From positions 8,457,663 to 8,521,662 of the forward strand of contig NC_061811.1 of NCBI RefSeq assembly GCF_021462225.1: 64,000 bases of DNA, given 5' to 3'. Both the position numbers and the translations under genes were made by a program. This DNA is from Girardinichthys multiradiatus (taxonomy: Eukaryota; Chordata; Actinopteri; Cyprinodontiformes; Goodeidae). A model generated the notes under the pieces. The model saw nothing but the letters and a program-made list of their open reading frames with translations. It ran no database searches and was not told the DNA's origin. Shown here one piece after another: positions 52,001 through 63,884 of the stretch; within the stretch, counting starts at the first letter, position 1; every line of letters begins with the position of its first letter.

Positions 52001-55000
52001 GGCAAGACCAGGCGCATCCCACCACATATCACACCTGGACTAATATGACTTTCCCCCCAGGATTGGCCAGCCTCCTCATCAGACCATTCAGCTAGGAAGT
52101 TAACACTCAGCCGGCCAGGAACACCAGAGCTGGGTCAGGAGTCCCCATCACCACTTGTAAGAAAATCCATCCTGATGTAGAGCTGTGCCAGCTTGGATGG
52201 AAAAAACCCATCTTCCCAGCACATAACATATCAGGACTATATTCTACATAAACCTAATATTTTAAATATAGTCTGAAATGACTAGGATGCTGAGGAAGAA
52301 CTTGCATCTTTAAGCAAAATGGACAGGGTGACTAAAAGACAGACGATTAAAGCAGCGAGCGCTCATCTTGGATCAGGCTGCAGCTGCTCAGGGGAGGGGC
52401 GGTGGGGGAACAGAGAGAGAGAGAGACTGGAGGAGAGGAAATGAGGCACCCACTTGGACTTTTATACAAAAAAATAGTTACAAAAATAACAAAATGCTTC
52501 AGCAATTACCTTACTAAAACATACAGTGCCTCGAACGTTTTCAAACTACTTGAACTTCTCATTTTGTAACATTTCAACCACAAACTTTATTTTATTTTAT
52601 TTAATTGGGATTTTATGTGACGGACCAACACAAGGCAGTGTACAATTGTGACGTGCAAGGAAAATGATTCATGGCTTTCAACATTTTTTACAAATAAAAA
52701 TCTGAAAAGTGTGGTGTGAATTTGTATTCACACCCCTTGAGTCAATATTGTGCAGACCCACCTTTCACTGCAGTTACAGCTGCAGGTCTTTCTGAGGTTT
52801 GTCTCATAGCAGTTTTGCACATCTAGAGACAGAAATCTTTACAAATTCTTCTTTGCAAAACAGCTCAAGTTCAGTCAGACTGGATGGAGAGGGATTCTGA
52901 ACATCCATTTTCCAGGTCCTTCCCACAGATTTTAAATGGGATTTGGTTCAGGACTTTGACTAGGCCATTCTGACACATGGATATGCTTTGATGTATACTA
53001 TTTATTTGTAGCTCTGCTGTATGTTTAGCTTTATTATCCTGCTGGAAGGCTAACCTCTGCCACAGTATCAAGTCCTCTGCAGCCTCTAACAGGTTTCCAG
53101 CTCTATGCATCTTCTCATAAACTGACCAGATTCCCTGTCCCTTCTGAAAAATAATGTACAGCATGATACTGCCAACACCATGTTTCACCAAAGGGATAAG
53201 GGTTCAGGGTGAACCAGAGCACGTTCTTCCTCATAAATGTCTTGTCAACAGATTCTCCCATCTGAGGTGTGGATCTCTGAAGCTCCTCCAGAGTTACCAT
53301 GGGCATCTTGGCTTCTTATTTGATTAATGCTCTCATTTCCCAACTTGTCAGTTCCTTGGTCTTCATGACGCCGTTTGGTCACTGATGTCCTGTAACAAAC
53401 CTTTGATGCCTTCAAAGGACGGCTGGATTTATACTGAGATCGCATTGCACACAGGTGGACTCTATTTACTAATTAAGATGACTTATTTTGGTTCCACAGG
53501 GTTTTATTTAGAGGTATCAGAGTAAAGGTGGCTGAAATAAAATGTATGTCACACTTCAGATTTTTATGTGTAAAACAAATCATGTATCATTTCCCTTCCC
53601 CTTCACTATTATACACAGCCTTGTGTTGGTCTATTACATAAAATACCAATAAAATACAAGTTTGTGGATGAAACAGAAAAAATATTAACAGGTTCAAGTT
53701 CATCAATACTTTTAGGCACTATACTTCATAAGAGATATTTGGTCAATGGTGATTATCCTTTTCCATAGCTGCACCCAAATTGCTGATTTTGTGGCACAGA
53801 CAGTACTACTACAGGTATAAAGATAAAATACTAAAGATATTTCAGATTTGCTTTTCCTCATTTCTGCCAGGAACCTGCTTGCAATGACCATAAAGCTCGT
53901 AGATACATGCCTTCCACCAATCTGCAGGAACCCACAGCTCTTTGCTGAAAACCTACCAAGTCAAACAAAAATCATTCCTCTGGACTCAGAGGTGAAGGGA
54001 AATCCAAACCAACACTTTCCCCTGACTCGCGTCTCTCAGTCCATCCGAAAAGAAGCGTGGTGAGAGCTCTGTTCCACTAACAGCAGCTCAAACGAGAAGA
54101 TGAAGAGTAATTCAACCAAGAGACTTGGAAAAACATTCAGGAAACAAGCCAAGAGCAACACAATCATGCCGTGTTTCTCTCCATCGGTGAGTTTAAATTC
54201 CTACTTTATATTAAAGAGTGTGATATTCAGAACACTGCACAGCAACATACTCAAGAAACTGTATGAGGCAGTTGTCTTTAGAGGAAAGTGAAAGTTTGCA
54301 TAAAACAAAGCATGTCAAAATCTGGTTTCAAGCCTCGGCTGAGTACGAAGCAGATAGCTGTGCCATGCATCACTAAACTGTGAGAAGACAACCATATCTC
54401 ATGAGGGCTGCTGTGGACGGAGTGGGGATGATGACACAGCTTATCTCATCCTGTTAAAATGAAAATAAATGACTGAAAACATGAACGACAGCCAAGTATG
54501 AAGGTCTCTCCAGTAACCATGTGCAGAAACTGCGGCGCAGCTAAAGCCCACATGCTCGGCCCTCGTGGGACCCACCGCTCTCACAGAGGAAATATGATGA
54601 CATGAGCAGTGAGGTCAGGGCCTCTTCCTACACTGGAGAAGCACCAGACGAGAACGAAGATCCTCCGCTTCAGGTCTGAACAGTTATTAATGCTGTTATG
54701 TTTCCAAATAATTAATTTAAATACGCAACAGGACAGGAATGGCCCCAGCCTTGACCAGGCAACAGCAGACAGACTGTGTTGGACAGTTTTTTAAATTAAA
54801 TATAAAAATAATAACTGTCTTCTTCTATAGTGCTTAACATACTGTCATATTAAAACAACACTGCCAGTAGTCTGTTTGTTTTGGTAAGTATAGTGAGCTG
54901 CCAGACTATGATGGAAGGGGAAAAGCTTTCAGAGTTCCTCTGCACAAATAAGGCTGCCGGAGAGTTAAAAGCATGGTGAATGATCACGGTGACGGTTAAT

Positions 55001-57048
55001 GTCCACTCAGAGCGCCGTCATAAAACTTTTCAATAAATACATAAATTAATGTCTGACTTAATACAGGGTTCTTAAACTTTTTAATGTGAAAACGTAATAC
55101 TTTTCCAGACCGAACTTCCCAGAGTTCTCAGTTGTTTTATGCTAATGTTTCATCAGAAAAGTTCAATATGAATAGAAAGGCTTTAAATATGGAATCGGCA
55201 AAAACCTGGAGAGAGACAGAGAGAGAGAGGGTGGAAGGAAGAAAGGAAGGAAAGAAGGAAGGAAGGAAGGGGAGGAAAGGAAGGAAGGAAGGGAAGAAAG
55301 GAAGGACAGAAGGAACAAAGTGGAGGAAAGGAAGGAAGGAAGGGCAGGAAAGGAAGGAAGGAAGGATGGAAACAGAGGAAAGGAAGGAAGTCTGGATTTT
55401 GGAAATACACCAGACATCAAATCCAGACTTTCCCACTATTTTCCAGGCCACTTAGGAACCCAGTTAATATCAGAAACATTCAGGGTGGTTTACTTACTAT
55501 TTGGATTCCAAAACGAGTGGTTGGCTTCACATTCTGTTTTTGCTGCTCTATCTGTGTTTCCAGCTGGGCGGCACGAACTTTGTGTTGAGCGAGTAAGATG
55601 GTGGCAGGAAGCTCAGACTGCTCCTGGAGGAACACAAGTGATTTGGGGAGAATTCAGTGCCTGTCATTACCATGTTTCATTAAGAGCTTTCTGTTCAGAG
55701 ACCAACCCAGGCAGCAGCCTCTCTGCATCACTCATCACTGGAGCTAGATAACCATCAGCAAATGGTGCTTTCAGGCAGGCTGTCACTGAACTGAAGGCAG
55801 AGATATTAAAAAGTTGTGACCGTGCAGGAGACGCCGTCTGGAAAACACAACTTCCAATTAAATGCAAGGTCAGAGTGCTGTTCGGCGCATATGTCTCTAA
55901 GTGCACCAACTACTGGAACTGAGATCATGAAACAGTTCTCTTGCAACAGACAGGAATGCTGAACCAGTGCAGAGTTTAGGCATGGGCCAGTATGATAACC
56001 TTGAAACAAAAATGATCTAATCACTTTATTTAATACATGACTGCAGTAAAATATAATATGTTGTGATAATATGTAGTTATAACAATGATGCCAAAAATTA
56101 AGAATAAACACTCACTAAACCTGGCAGCAGTTTTCAAATAAACGTGATTTTGTGCAGAAAAGTATCCCTTTTTCTTGTTCTGGTCTTTCTTGAGTAACAC
56201 ATGTACTAACAAGCTGATATTAGCTAGTTAATAAGTCAGGGTACCAGGGAAAAATAAAAAGTCTAATAGCTTTAGTTCAGCCAGTTGACAGGCAGAGTGC
56301 AGCAACATTCTGGGCCTTTCGATGACTGCTAATTAAAATTAATTTAAATGGTAGTAATGGTATCTTAAAATGTTTTTAGGGCTGTATCTATTCAAAACTT
56401 TTCAGCACCTTGGTACCGGTAACCGGCCCAAGCAGAGCTTTTAACATTTATCTGTGCGCCAGAAACAATCCAACTGCTTCATTTGTTTAGATGTTCTTGA
56501 ATTGACTACTTGAATGTTCCTAAAATTAAAAGTTCAAGAGAGGTTTCATCAAATCAAATTTGAAGCATGCTGTTAAAATATTTAACAACAAACGTTTGAA
56601 AATGACCAGAAATCACTGCCTAAAAACATCAATATATAAATTTATGCATTTGTTGATAAGAATAAAGCAGTCAGTCAGTCAGTCAGTCAGTCAGAATAAA
56701 GCAAATATGGTAAAAAAAAAAAAATAGATACATTCTGTGTGCAAATGGCCACAGAGAGGTAGAAATGTCAGAGCCCAGGAGAGTTCCCCTCAGAAGGGGG
56801 TCTGGGCTGATCTCATCTGCCTACAGTCAACAGGCCCAGTGCCTTAAACAAACAAGCAGATAGCTTAACCTGCTATCTGTGATGGTCCTTCTGCAGGCAG
56901 CTCTGCAGAAACAATAACTTCCAAAGCCCTCAACTCAAAACAATGGAGCCGAAAAGCTTTGGGATCAGAGAATGAGAACAATGCAAGCCGCAGTGCAATG
57001 ACTTGTAATAAGCACTTAATGGTGTCACAGCCATGAACCCTAAGGCTG

Positions 57049-57092
<44 letters not shown>

Positions 57093-59423
57093 TGTGTGTG
57101 AGTGCAGGGTAAGGTATGTGCATCAGCCATTTGTTGCTTGTCACCATCTCATCACCAGGTTTGTCAGTTTTATCCAGCATGTGCGTTTCTCACCAGTTCA
57201 TCCAGCAGAGCCTGTTTGCTCTTCCGCTTGGCCTGCAGCTGCCTCTGCTCCTCCTGCAGCACTTCCAGCCGCCGCTGCTCGTTGCTCTGCTGCTCCTGAA
57301 GCAGCAGCTCCTCCAGCTCTTCCTGCTCCCGCGTCTGAGGGAGGAGAAGGAAACAGAACCTTCAAAACTATCTGCAACATCACTGACCACAAATGTGAAG
57401 TCATGCAAGCTCTTAGCCACGCCACGGTCTGGCCATGTTTGAGAGAGGGGAGTAGAGTCGGTGCATACAAGCTTCGCCTTATTTCTCTGGATGATGTCTT
57501 TGTTTTCTCTCTGGTACTGCTCCATCCTCAGCTTGGTGTTCTCCACATCAATATTGTTTGTCAGGTTGTAAACTGCGTACAAAAGGTAAAAAATATGCAA
57601 TGATGTGTAGCTCTAAAACGATTATTTTTGGTGCAAACATCTTTAAAAAGTGCAAAGTTCTGTTTAAAATATATTTTTTGTCATATAAAATAAAAATAAT
57701 AATAATATTTGATAGCTAGATACATAAACATCAAATGCTTCTGTGACCATAACTGATCTGGTCCTACTTGAATTTTCTAACCAGAGATTTCTGTTAAACA
57801 GAACCAAACGCGTGTAGATTACCTAATTTATTTAATAAATCTATTTATTTAATGAGTTTTAAACACATTTGTTCCCATCAATGGCATTTACTGGTAGTCT
57901 ACATGGCTGCAGCAAACTGTCTGAGCTGCATTTCACGACAGCAAGCACATGGAAGCCGTTCATGAAGATCTGTTGGATCTATAAAAGTTAAACTTGTACT
58001 GTCTCTTGTTGATTATACAGACATGCACTTTCATATTAATAGTAACAAGAGTCTGTTGTGGTTCCCGAGATGACATTTTAGGGTTTTTGGAGACTTCTTT
58101 CAGCATCTTGAGGTCTGCTTTCAGGATGAGGTTGTGTGGACAGCCAGACCTGGGCATGTGGGCGGCAACTTTGAAGGTCCCACACTTGTAGACTCAATCC
58201 TGTGAAATGGTTGATTTTCAAATTCTTTTGAGACCTCTTCAAATCCCTTAAGAGACGCATAAACTGCTATAAATCTTCTTTCTGAGTGCCTCCAATAACT
58301 CTTTGGATCTCAACACAGTGTTCATTCTCACTTACTAAATGGTTGAGCTTTAAACAGGGCAAAACTCCTTCACGATGCTGAGTAAGAATGTTCCAGTCAT
58401 GTGATATGCCTGTGTAGGATTTTAGTCATTTTAAAACACAATTTCTTTAGTTTTATTGTTTATTTATATAATCTAAATGCTGCATTACTGTTAAAACTGA
58501 AGGTAAATATCAACATGTTGGAAGAACATACGGGCTGTCGTATGGTGCAGTTTATTTTTTCACATGACTGTATTTTTAATCACTTATTACTAGTGCAAAT
58601 GTGTTTTGGTTTGCATTTTTTATAACTAGTAGCAAAGGCACTAATTGGACATTAATGGTGATACACAGTCCATCCAAGCTGAAGATCCTCAGAAGGACTT
58701 GTTTCTCTTTGTTGAAGTATTCCCTAATCCAGTGCACTGTTTGCCTCCAGTGCTTGTTAAAAAGCTCAGAACCAAAAGAGAAAACATCACAGTTATTCCA
58801 GACTGAGGCCTTCCAGCTGGTGCTCCTACCTATGTCCTCCACCTGTTCCAGATAGTCGTTATAGTCTCTCAGGCTGGAGAAGTTGAATTCTCTCTTGTTA
58901 TAGCTGCGGAGAAACAAGAGGAGCTATCATGCAGCATGCACCGACAATACCAGCATCCATTAAATCAAACATTTTATAAACCATCTCTGCCTTCTGCCCA
59001 GTATACACATACATTAGATCTCAATTAAGGGGCTATTAAAAAACACTGATAAGATGGAGTGCAAGAGAGCAGGGAGGGGCCGCGGAGTAAAAATCTGGCA
59101 GAGAAAGAGCCTCTGCCCCCACCCCCCGGGGAGACTCATTGTCTACAAAACAAACAGCGTAATGAGGAAGACAAAGGCAGCTTAAGAAGTGGGAGGAGGC
59201 CTGGAGTAACATATAAACATACAGAACCACACCCCTAATGCTTCACCCCCCCCCACCCCAACTCACTCACATTTTCATCACCTTCTTGCGGATCTCTACC
59301 TCCTTGTCCACAGTTGCATCTTCGAAGAGCTGCACACGAAAGTTGCTCTTCCTCAGAGGCGTGTCGCACTGCATGCAGCTCCCCGAGCCGCGCGCGAACA
59401 GCATCTCCACACAGTTCTCGCAT
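27978..59423 (-). CDS. mnat1: CDK-activating kinase assembly factor MAT1 (partial, lacks exon 1)
   Basis: Seven exons (59271-59423, 58830-58903, 57469-57572, 57194-57334, 55498-55623, 46234-46355, 27978-28098) join in frame to about 280 residues, matching human MAT1 (309) from residue 31 on. MAT1 assembles and stabilises CDK7-cyclin H and tethers the kinase to TFIIH. Visible parts are the second half of the RING (four Cys zinc ligands with the human spacing), the following [20 protein letters not shown] segment, a central coiled coil in exons 4-5, and the hydrophobic C-terminal domain ending [20 protein letters not shown]...[11 protein letters not shown] that activates CDK7. Exon 1 (start codon, Cys-Cys-Cys-His ligands) was not found up to 64,000, so intron 1 exceeds 4.5 kb. 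Intron 7 is 18.1 kb. Confidence 0.95.
31190..32115 (+). mobile_element. Decayed Tc1-like element in mnat1 intron 7
   Basis: A 142-codon open stretch (31518-31946) holds the transposase core [20 protein letters not shown] and [14 protein letters not shown], the latter with the second catalytic Asp. The helix-turn-helix region is lost upstream. It is in plus orientation, antisense to mnat1. Same family as 8,960. Confidence 0.75.
32833..33310 (+). mobile_element. Truncated Tc1-like element
   Basis: It begins after TA with CAGCCCCCTGCAAAAGTATT, a common fish Tc1 terminus. Pieces of the transposase gene (ATGGAAACTCTAGGGGAGCT; GGTCAGACGAGACTAAAGT) follow. No 3' terminal repeat. Confidence 0.65.
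36834..37500. mobile_element. Possible hAT-type MITE fragment
   Basis: It opens TAGGGCTGTCACTAACATTT, a form frequent at fish hAT ends, and closes near TATAGTCGACATTATTGATT. No coding sequence. Confidence 0.35.
39551..40873 (-). mobile_element. Decayed Tc1-like element in mnat1 intron 7
   Basis: The ends match inverted: CACACTCCTGTGAAAAAATA on the left and, inverted, CACACTGCTATGAAAAAGTA on the right. The minus strand near 40,500 encodes [20 protein letters not shown], the Tc1 helix-turn-helix and GRPR-like region. The rest is degraded. Confidence 0.8.
43250..43820. repeat. Unassigned interspersed repeat
   Basis: The right end (AGGATTTGCAAATCATTGTA, then CTTCATTGGAATTGGAGTTG) is a sequence frequent in teleost genomes. 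I cannot assign its family. Confidence 0.4.
44560..44850 (+). pseudogene. LINE reverse transcriptase fragment
   Basis: The plus strand near 44,615 reads TGTPQGYVL, and near 44,700 KFADG, which are palm motifs of LINE reverse transcriptases (Rex1- or CR1-like). They are separated by frameshifts. Confidence 0.5.
46234..46355 (-). CDS. mnat1: mnat1 coding exon 7
   Basis: It encodes [20 protein letters not shown] and [21 protein letters not shown], matching human [20 protein letters not shown] and its PLQIETYGP continuation. The donor is GTATGA and the exon ends in phase 2. Confidence 0.94.
47159..47184. repeat. (AC)13 microsatellite
   Basis: Short uninterrupted dinucleotide run followed by AG repeats, about 800 bp upstream of mnat1 exon 7 in transcript direction. 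Confidence 0.9.
49480..50016 (+). mobile_element. Internally deleted Tc1-like element in mnat1 intron 6
   Basis: It encodes [16 protein letters not shown] near 49,770, a transposase core motif. It ends in TTTTTCACCGAACTG before TA (50017-50018). Same family as 23,351 and 60,070. Confidence 0.65.
50224..50244. repeat. C21 homopolymer
   Basis: An uninterrupted run of 21 C on the plus strand, G in the mnat1 transcript. It creates a poly-proline artefact frame. Confidence 0.9.
52524..53721 (-). mobile_element. Decayed Tc1-like element in mnat1 intron 6
   Basis: The ends CAGTGCCTCGAAC and, inverted, AGTGCCTAAAAG carry a preceding TA on each side (52522-52523, 53722-53723). Minus-strand debris includes [11 protein letters not shown] and [14 protein letters not shown] (second catalytic Asp region). 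Length 1,198 bp. Confidence 0.75.
55207..55391. repeat. GGAA-rich purine tract (about 185 bp)
   Basis: Imperfect GGAA/AGGA repeats on the plus strand, CCTT in the mnat1 transcript, starting about 107 nt after the exon 6 donor. Long open frames on both strands here are low-complexity artefacts. Confidence 0.9.
55498..55623 (-). CDS. mnat1: mnat1 coding exon 6
   Basis: Its 42 codons contain [20 protein letters not shown], matching human [20 protein letters not shown]. Downstream residues ([18 protein letters not shown]) are less conserved. Donor GTAAGT, phase 0. Confidence 0.92.
56667..56694. repeat. (CAGT)n microsatellite
   Basis: About seven copies of CAGT in mnat1 intron 5. Confidence 0.8.
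57051..57102. repeat. (TG)17 microsatellite with GA/TG extension
   Basis: An uninterrupted TG run at 57051-57084, then a mixed GA/TG tail. It lies 92-143 nt downstream of the mnat1 exon 5 donor and is CA-rich in the transcript. Confidence 0.9.
57194..57334 (-). CDS. mnat1: mnat1 coding exon 5 (coiled coil)
   Basis: Its 47 codons start [20 protein letters not shown] and are almost all Glu, Gln, Arg, Lys and Leu, a strong heptad-like coiled coil. It ends ALLDEL in phase 0 at a GTGAGA donor. The other two frames over this exon are open but are shadows. Confidence 0.94.
57469..57572 (-). CDS. mnat1: mnat1 coding exon 4
   Basis: It encodes [20 protein letters not shown] and [15 protein letters not shown], the start of the coiled-coil region. 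The donor is GTATGC after a complete codon. Intron 4 is only 134 bp. Confidence 0.94.
57960..58600 (-). mobile_element. Decayed Tc1-like element in mnat1 intron 3
   Basis: The minus strand encodes [20 protein letters not shown] and [17 protein letters not shown], the linker and second helix-turn-helix of a Tc1 transposase. The right part is shared with the short repeat at 2,865. Confidence 0.65.
58830..58903 (-). CDS. mnat1: mnat1 coding exon 3
   Basis: It encodes [20 protein letters not shown] and VEDI, matching human [20 protein letters not shown]. The donor is GTAGGA and the exon ends in phase 1. Confidence 0.94.
59271..59423 (-). CDS. mnat1: mnat1 coding exon 2 (RING second half)
   Basis: It opens with the third base of a split codon, then [19 protein letters not shown]. 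Cys at places 1, 4, 16 and 19 match human Cys31, 34, 46 and 49. It continues through [20 protein letters not shown]. Donor GTGAGT. Confidence 0.95.
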
Positions 59424-60069
59424 CTGCAAGGGGGACATGAAGACCAGAAGCAGAACGTTCCCAGCTTTGAGTGGCTGCATGTACAAATACAGTTTTCTAC
59501 ACATTTCTCTATGAGGCAGTGGGGGATAATGGATCCGAATATTTCTTCTAAAGTGCTCGAAGATGGCCGGGATTACGACTGGAATGTCGATTAGGCCCCT
59601 TGCTCTCTCAGACAAGAGGAAATTAGTCCAACACCCCGTCAGTGAAGTGTCTGTCTGCGCAGGAAAAACATTTGCTTTTTTGTTATTTCAGCATACCTCA
59701 ACCTTTCTGCCATGTTGCGTAACATGAGAAACATCCAGCTCAGTAATTCATGCAAGAATGGATATGTTGAGTAATTTGGTAAAAACTTCAGGCTTTTGTG
59801 TTTTCCATCACTGCGTGATAAAAGGAAGCATTCTAAACTGAATTATCAGTGATTTTAAAAAGGTAAAACTACAGAACCGTTTTCTGTTCAATCATATATA
59901 TTATATCTGCCACAGGATTTTGCTTTCATTCCTGAAGTTTAAGACCTCCAAAACTGAAACTGTTATTCCCAATGTGACATTTAAACATCAGACAAACATA
60001 ACCAAAGTACATATAACATGGAGTTTTCTCATCAAATCCCAATTTAATCCCATTTTCCAACAACCAGCA

Positions 60070-61161
60070 CTAAATCCCATGAGCTACAACCAGGCCTGAT
60101 TCATGTCAGATGTGTTATCAAGAAAACACTCAAATAGTACCTGTCTGACAACATGAAGTATGCCAACAGATTTCAAAAAGCAACACATTATGCCTCGATC
60201 TAAAAAAATTCAGAAACAGAAGCGAAATAAATTCCCTGACTTCCATCAGTCTGGAAAGGGTTAAAAGGCCATTTCTGAAGCGTTGGGACTCCAGTTAACA
60301 TCAGTGAAAGCCATCATCTTAAAATGAAGAAAGCATGGAGTAGTGTTGAACCTTCCCAGAAGTGGCCGGCGTACCAAAAATACTCCAAGAGAGCATCAAC
60401 GACTCATCCAGGTCACAGAAGAACCCAGAACAACAGCTTAAGCTATGCAGACCTCACTTGGTTTAGAGTTCCAAATTCAACAATAATGAGACTGAGACCA
60501 ACCAAAAATAGAGAGTTTCAAGACCACAATTATACAAAGCCCCGTCTTACATTTACCAAGAAAACATCTGGTCTGGAGCAGCTGGGCTGCTTCAGGATCT
60601 GGACAACTTGGTGTAACTGATGGAACCATGAATTCTTCTCTCTACCAGAAAATCCTGAAGGAAAATGCCAGTCATCAGTATGTGACCTTAAGTTCAAACA
60701 CAATTGATTAATGCAGTAGGACAATGATCCAAAGCCCACCAGCAGGTCCACCTTTGAATAGCTCAAAAATGTAAAATGGTTTTGGAGTGGCCAAGTCAAA
60801 GTCCAGACTTGAATATGATTAATATGTTGTGGCATGACCTTGAACTGGCCATTCATGCTCGGGAAGTCTCCAATGAGGCTAAATCAAAGCAATTCTGCAA
60901 AGAAGAGTGGGCCACAATTCCGCTACAGTGTGTTTGTTAACAGTTGTTGCCAACATGGGTGACACAACCAGGTTTCAGGTCTAGGAGGCAATTTGTTTTT
61001 CTTCCCTAAATGAAAACATCATTTGAAAACTACTCTTTTATTTACTCAGGTTATCTTTGTCTAATATTCTAATTTATCTGATGCACTAAAACGTTTAAGT
61101 GTGAAAAAAGGTTGAAACAGAAGAAATCCGTCAGGGGGCAAATAATTTTTTCAGCACCCTG
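60070..61161 (+). mobile_element. Decayed Tc1-like element in mnat1 intron 1
   Basis: Transposase-gene debris in plus orientation runs from about 60,070 and ends in TTTTTTCAGCACCCTG before TA (61162-61163). The left terminus is not recognisable. Same family as 23,351. Confidence 0.7.
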
Positions 61162-62819
61162 TAAATGTGTTTAATGGATTTCCAAGACCAGGTTTGAGAC
61201 AGAACAGCAGAGTCATGACGAGTTTCTCAGCTGGACTTAACCTTTCCACATAAAGCTCGACTCCTAATCAGTGACTAATTTCAAACTAAATAAAGATGAG
61301 GATTTTTCAGTTAGGTCCATGTTTAATCTGGACTGTTGCCTTCATGCATCATCTTAACATTGTCCATAGCAGTCTGATCAACAGACACACCTGAGGGCAC
61401 AGTCCTCAATCACACCTTTATGCAGGTTGGTGTTTACCCATCAGTCACACTTCAGTGGAGAGCGGACACCACAGACAATGGGAATGTCCCCTTGTGTCCC
61501 CCTGACGGGCCGGAGAGGGTGGATAAACGTTTGCACAGTCACTCTTTTAATTAAGTCTCCACGGAGCTTTATTGCCACAGGAATCCAACTTCCAGCTCAT
61601 GACTACCCTCAAAAAAATGGACATCTGGTTTCCTAACAGCGCCGTCAGCACCGGCATTATCCAAAATTGTAGAACAAAGTTGAGAGGAAAGGCACGTTTT
61701 GCAGCACACCTCACTGATGGTATGGTTGAGTCACTTCATTGCAGCCGAATCGAGCCAAGTGAAATGTTCCAGAGGGGCAGAGACTTTCAGGATAGTCATG
61801 ACAGAGTCATCCTGCAAGAAGTTTCACCTGATCAGCAGGACGCAAAGCACAAAACCCAGCTAAAGAGGAAAGCGCAGAGACATGGAATTTCTGTGTTTAC
61901 ACCTAACGCTTCCAATAAGGGTCAAACAAGCCCAACCTGCCACGACTGAAAGCGCTAATACTATCGTGTGTCAGTTTGGCTTGGCCATAACAAAACTGAA
62001 ATGTAGAAAATGAAAGCAAAGCAACAGCCAGAAACATGTGTGGTGTCCAGTCGATGCCTCAGAGTTTGGAGGGTGTCCTGGAAGAGGCAGATGTTCGTTG
62101 TGGCCTCAGGCTACAGCAGATCTATAGGCCTTGCCATATGGAGGTAGATGGAGGGATTCGGCTTGTTTCTACAGGCCCACAAAGAGCCCATTCATCAACA
62201 CGGGGCAAGGAGTGGGGCGTAGCTTGCCCCCTGCCCCATAAATGGACCACACAACAGAACACTCTAAAGGGGAAATCCTGTGTAACTCTAGAGCTGAGAG
62301 GTGACCCCTTAAAATAAGGGAGGAGACTTTCCATCTCTGTGCCAGCTTTTATGTTAAGAGACATCTTGCCACTGCAACCCTGCTCAGACAAAAAAAAAAC
62401 GTTTAAAAAGTAACAGCTTGCCATCTCTGTGTCCCAGGGCTGTTGCTGCTGATGGAGAGCTTTGGACTCCTCCCTCTCTCACCTGTCCTGCTTAGAGCTC
62501 CAGGCTCCTATCTCTTCATCTGCAGCTGTCAGCAAGCCAGAGAGGGGGGTGGTAATAGGAAGGTAAACAGGGTCCTCCTGGCTCAGCAAAGAGACTCTGC
62601 CACCACTGAATCCTAACTCTACCACTCCACTGTCACACAGCCTGCATCTATGGGTTTCTGACGTAGAGCTCTTGACCTTCCCAGAGTAAAGACTGAGTCC
62701 ATGTAGACTTGAGTAGGAAAACTAAACCTATAATGGTAATCTGTCCAGGGAAAACTCCCCCAATGACCGCAGGATGATGATCTAAAGTTACCACAATCTA
62801 CAAATTGTCCTATTAACAT

Positions 62820-63880
62820 CAATATCAATCAGATTTATATATAGAACACTTTTAAACATTAAAATGTAACACAAGAGTGCTTTACAGAAGTTAAAAATAA
62901 AAGGGGAAAAAGCACCCTAACAACAATTACACCAAAAAAATGCTAAATCAAGTAAATAAAATGAATTTTAACAACTACAATAAAATATAATCTAAAATGT
63001 GGAGATGAGGAAAGTCCTGAGGTAAAGCTACTGACAATACTTCTGGCCTGTTGGATGGACTTACACCGGCCTCGATGGCCAAACTTGATGCATGCTTCCA
63101 GAGGCCGAGACGCCAAATATTACAAAGAGTGGTGGGGACAATGTGTTGTTTTTACTTCAGGTTATATTTTTGAAAACATGAAGGGTCTCAGTGTGACGTG
63201 AGCTTGATTTCTGGTCCTTGTCAGCATTCTTGTAGCTGTTTTTTGTAGCATCTGTAGTAAAGTTAAGCTCTTCCTGGGAAGACCAGAAAGGAGTGCATTA
63301 CATCAATCGATTCTGCATGTTATAAAAGTGTTTTAGTGTCTCTGCATTATACTGAGAGAGAAAATGTCAAACTCTGGCAATACTGATGATATAACACATT
63401 CTGTGAGTTTCTTCTCTGAATATCTGTGTCAGCAACTTAAACTGAGTTTTGTCCTAAATGAGCTGAAGAATATTCTCCACCATCCAGGGGTTCATTTCTA
63501 AAATACTGTTAAAAAAGAGCATCAGTTAATCTTTGGTCATCAGGATACGCAACAATAAAGAGTTCCTAGTCACAAAAATAGCGATAGAAATCAATTCAAT
63601 GTTTTCTGATGACACCACCCCACGGTATCATTAAAAGATGAAAAAACATGGGACCTAAAGTTGAACCTTGTGGAACTCCATACTGCACAGTTGTGGTCAT
63701 AACATGGCAGAAATTATGGTCAATTTTCAAAGAATATGAATGAATACAAAGAAATCACCAGTGGTTAGTCGTTGATTGAAGACAACTACTATCAAACAAA
63801 CTAACCAAATGACCTTGATCAAAAATGTACATAACCAGGAAGGCTAATGACTTACACATGGTTTGAAAGGCTACTGAAGG
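62820..63880. repeat. Unassigned dispersed repeat in mnat1 intron 1
   Basis: The start (ATTTATATATAGAACACTTT, AGTGCTTTACAG) has the form of widespread fish repeats. The following kilobase resembles their bodies (GAGTGCATTACATCAATCGA; GAACCTTGTGGAACTCCATA). I cannot name the family. Confidence 0.4.
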
Positions 63881-63884
63881 TAAC

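Larger units (their letters stand above)
46356..55497 (-). other. mnat1 intron 6 (9.1 kb)
   Basis: It contains the Tc1 remnants at 49,480 and 52,524, the C21 run, the AC run and the purine tract. The block 50.25-52.1 kb is GC-richer and repeat-poor. No gene seen. Confidence 0.7.

Noticed and set aside
55137..55455. Several overlapping open frames on both strands rich in Lys/Gly or Ser/Phe/Pro
   Set aside because: They are low-complexity translations of the GGAA-rich tract.
57190..57600. Alternative frames across mnat1 exons 4 and 5, including an Ala/Gly-rich one
   Set aside because: The splice-consistent frame gives MAT1; the others are shadows of GC-rich coiled-coil codons and intron read-through.
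61572..61949. 125-codon plus-strand frame in mnat1 intron 1
   Set aside because: No recognisable domain, no splice context, antisense to mnat1; consistent with chance.
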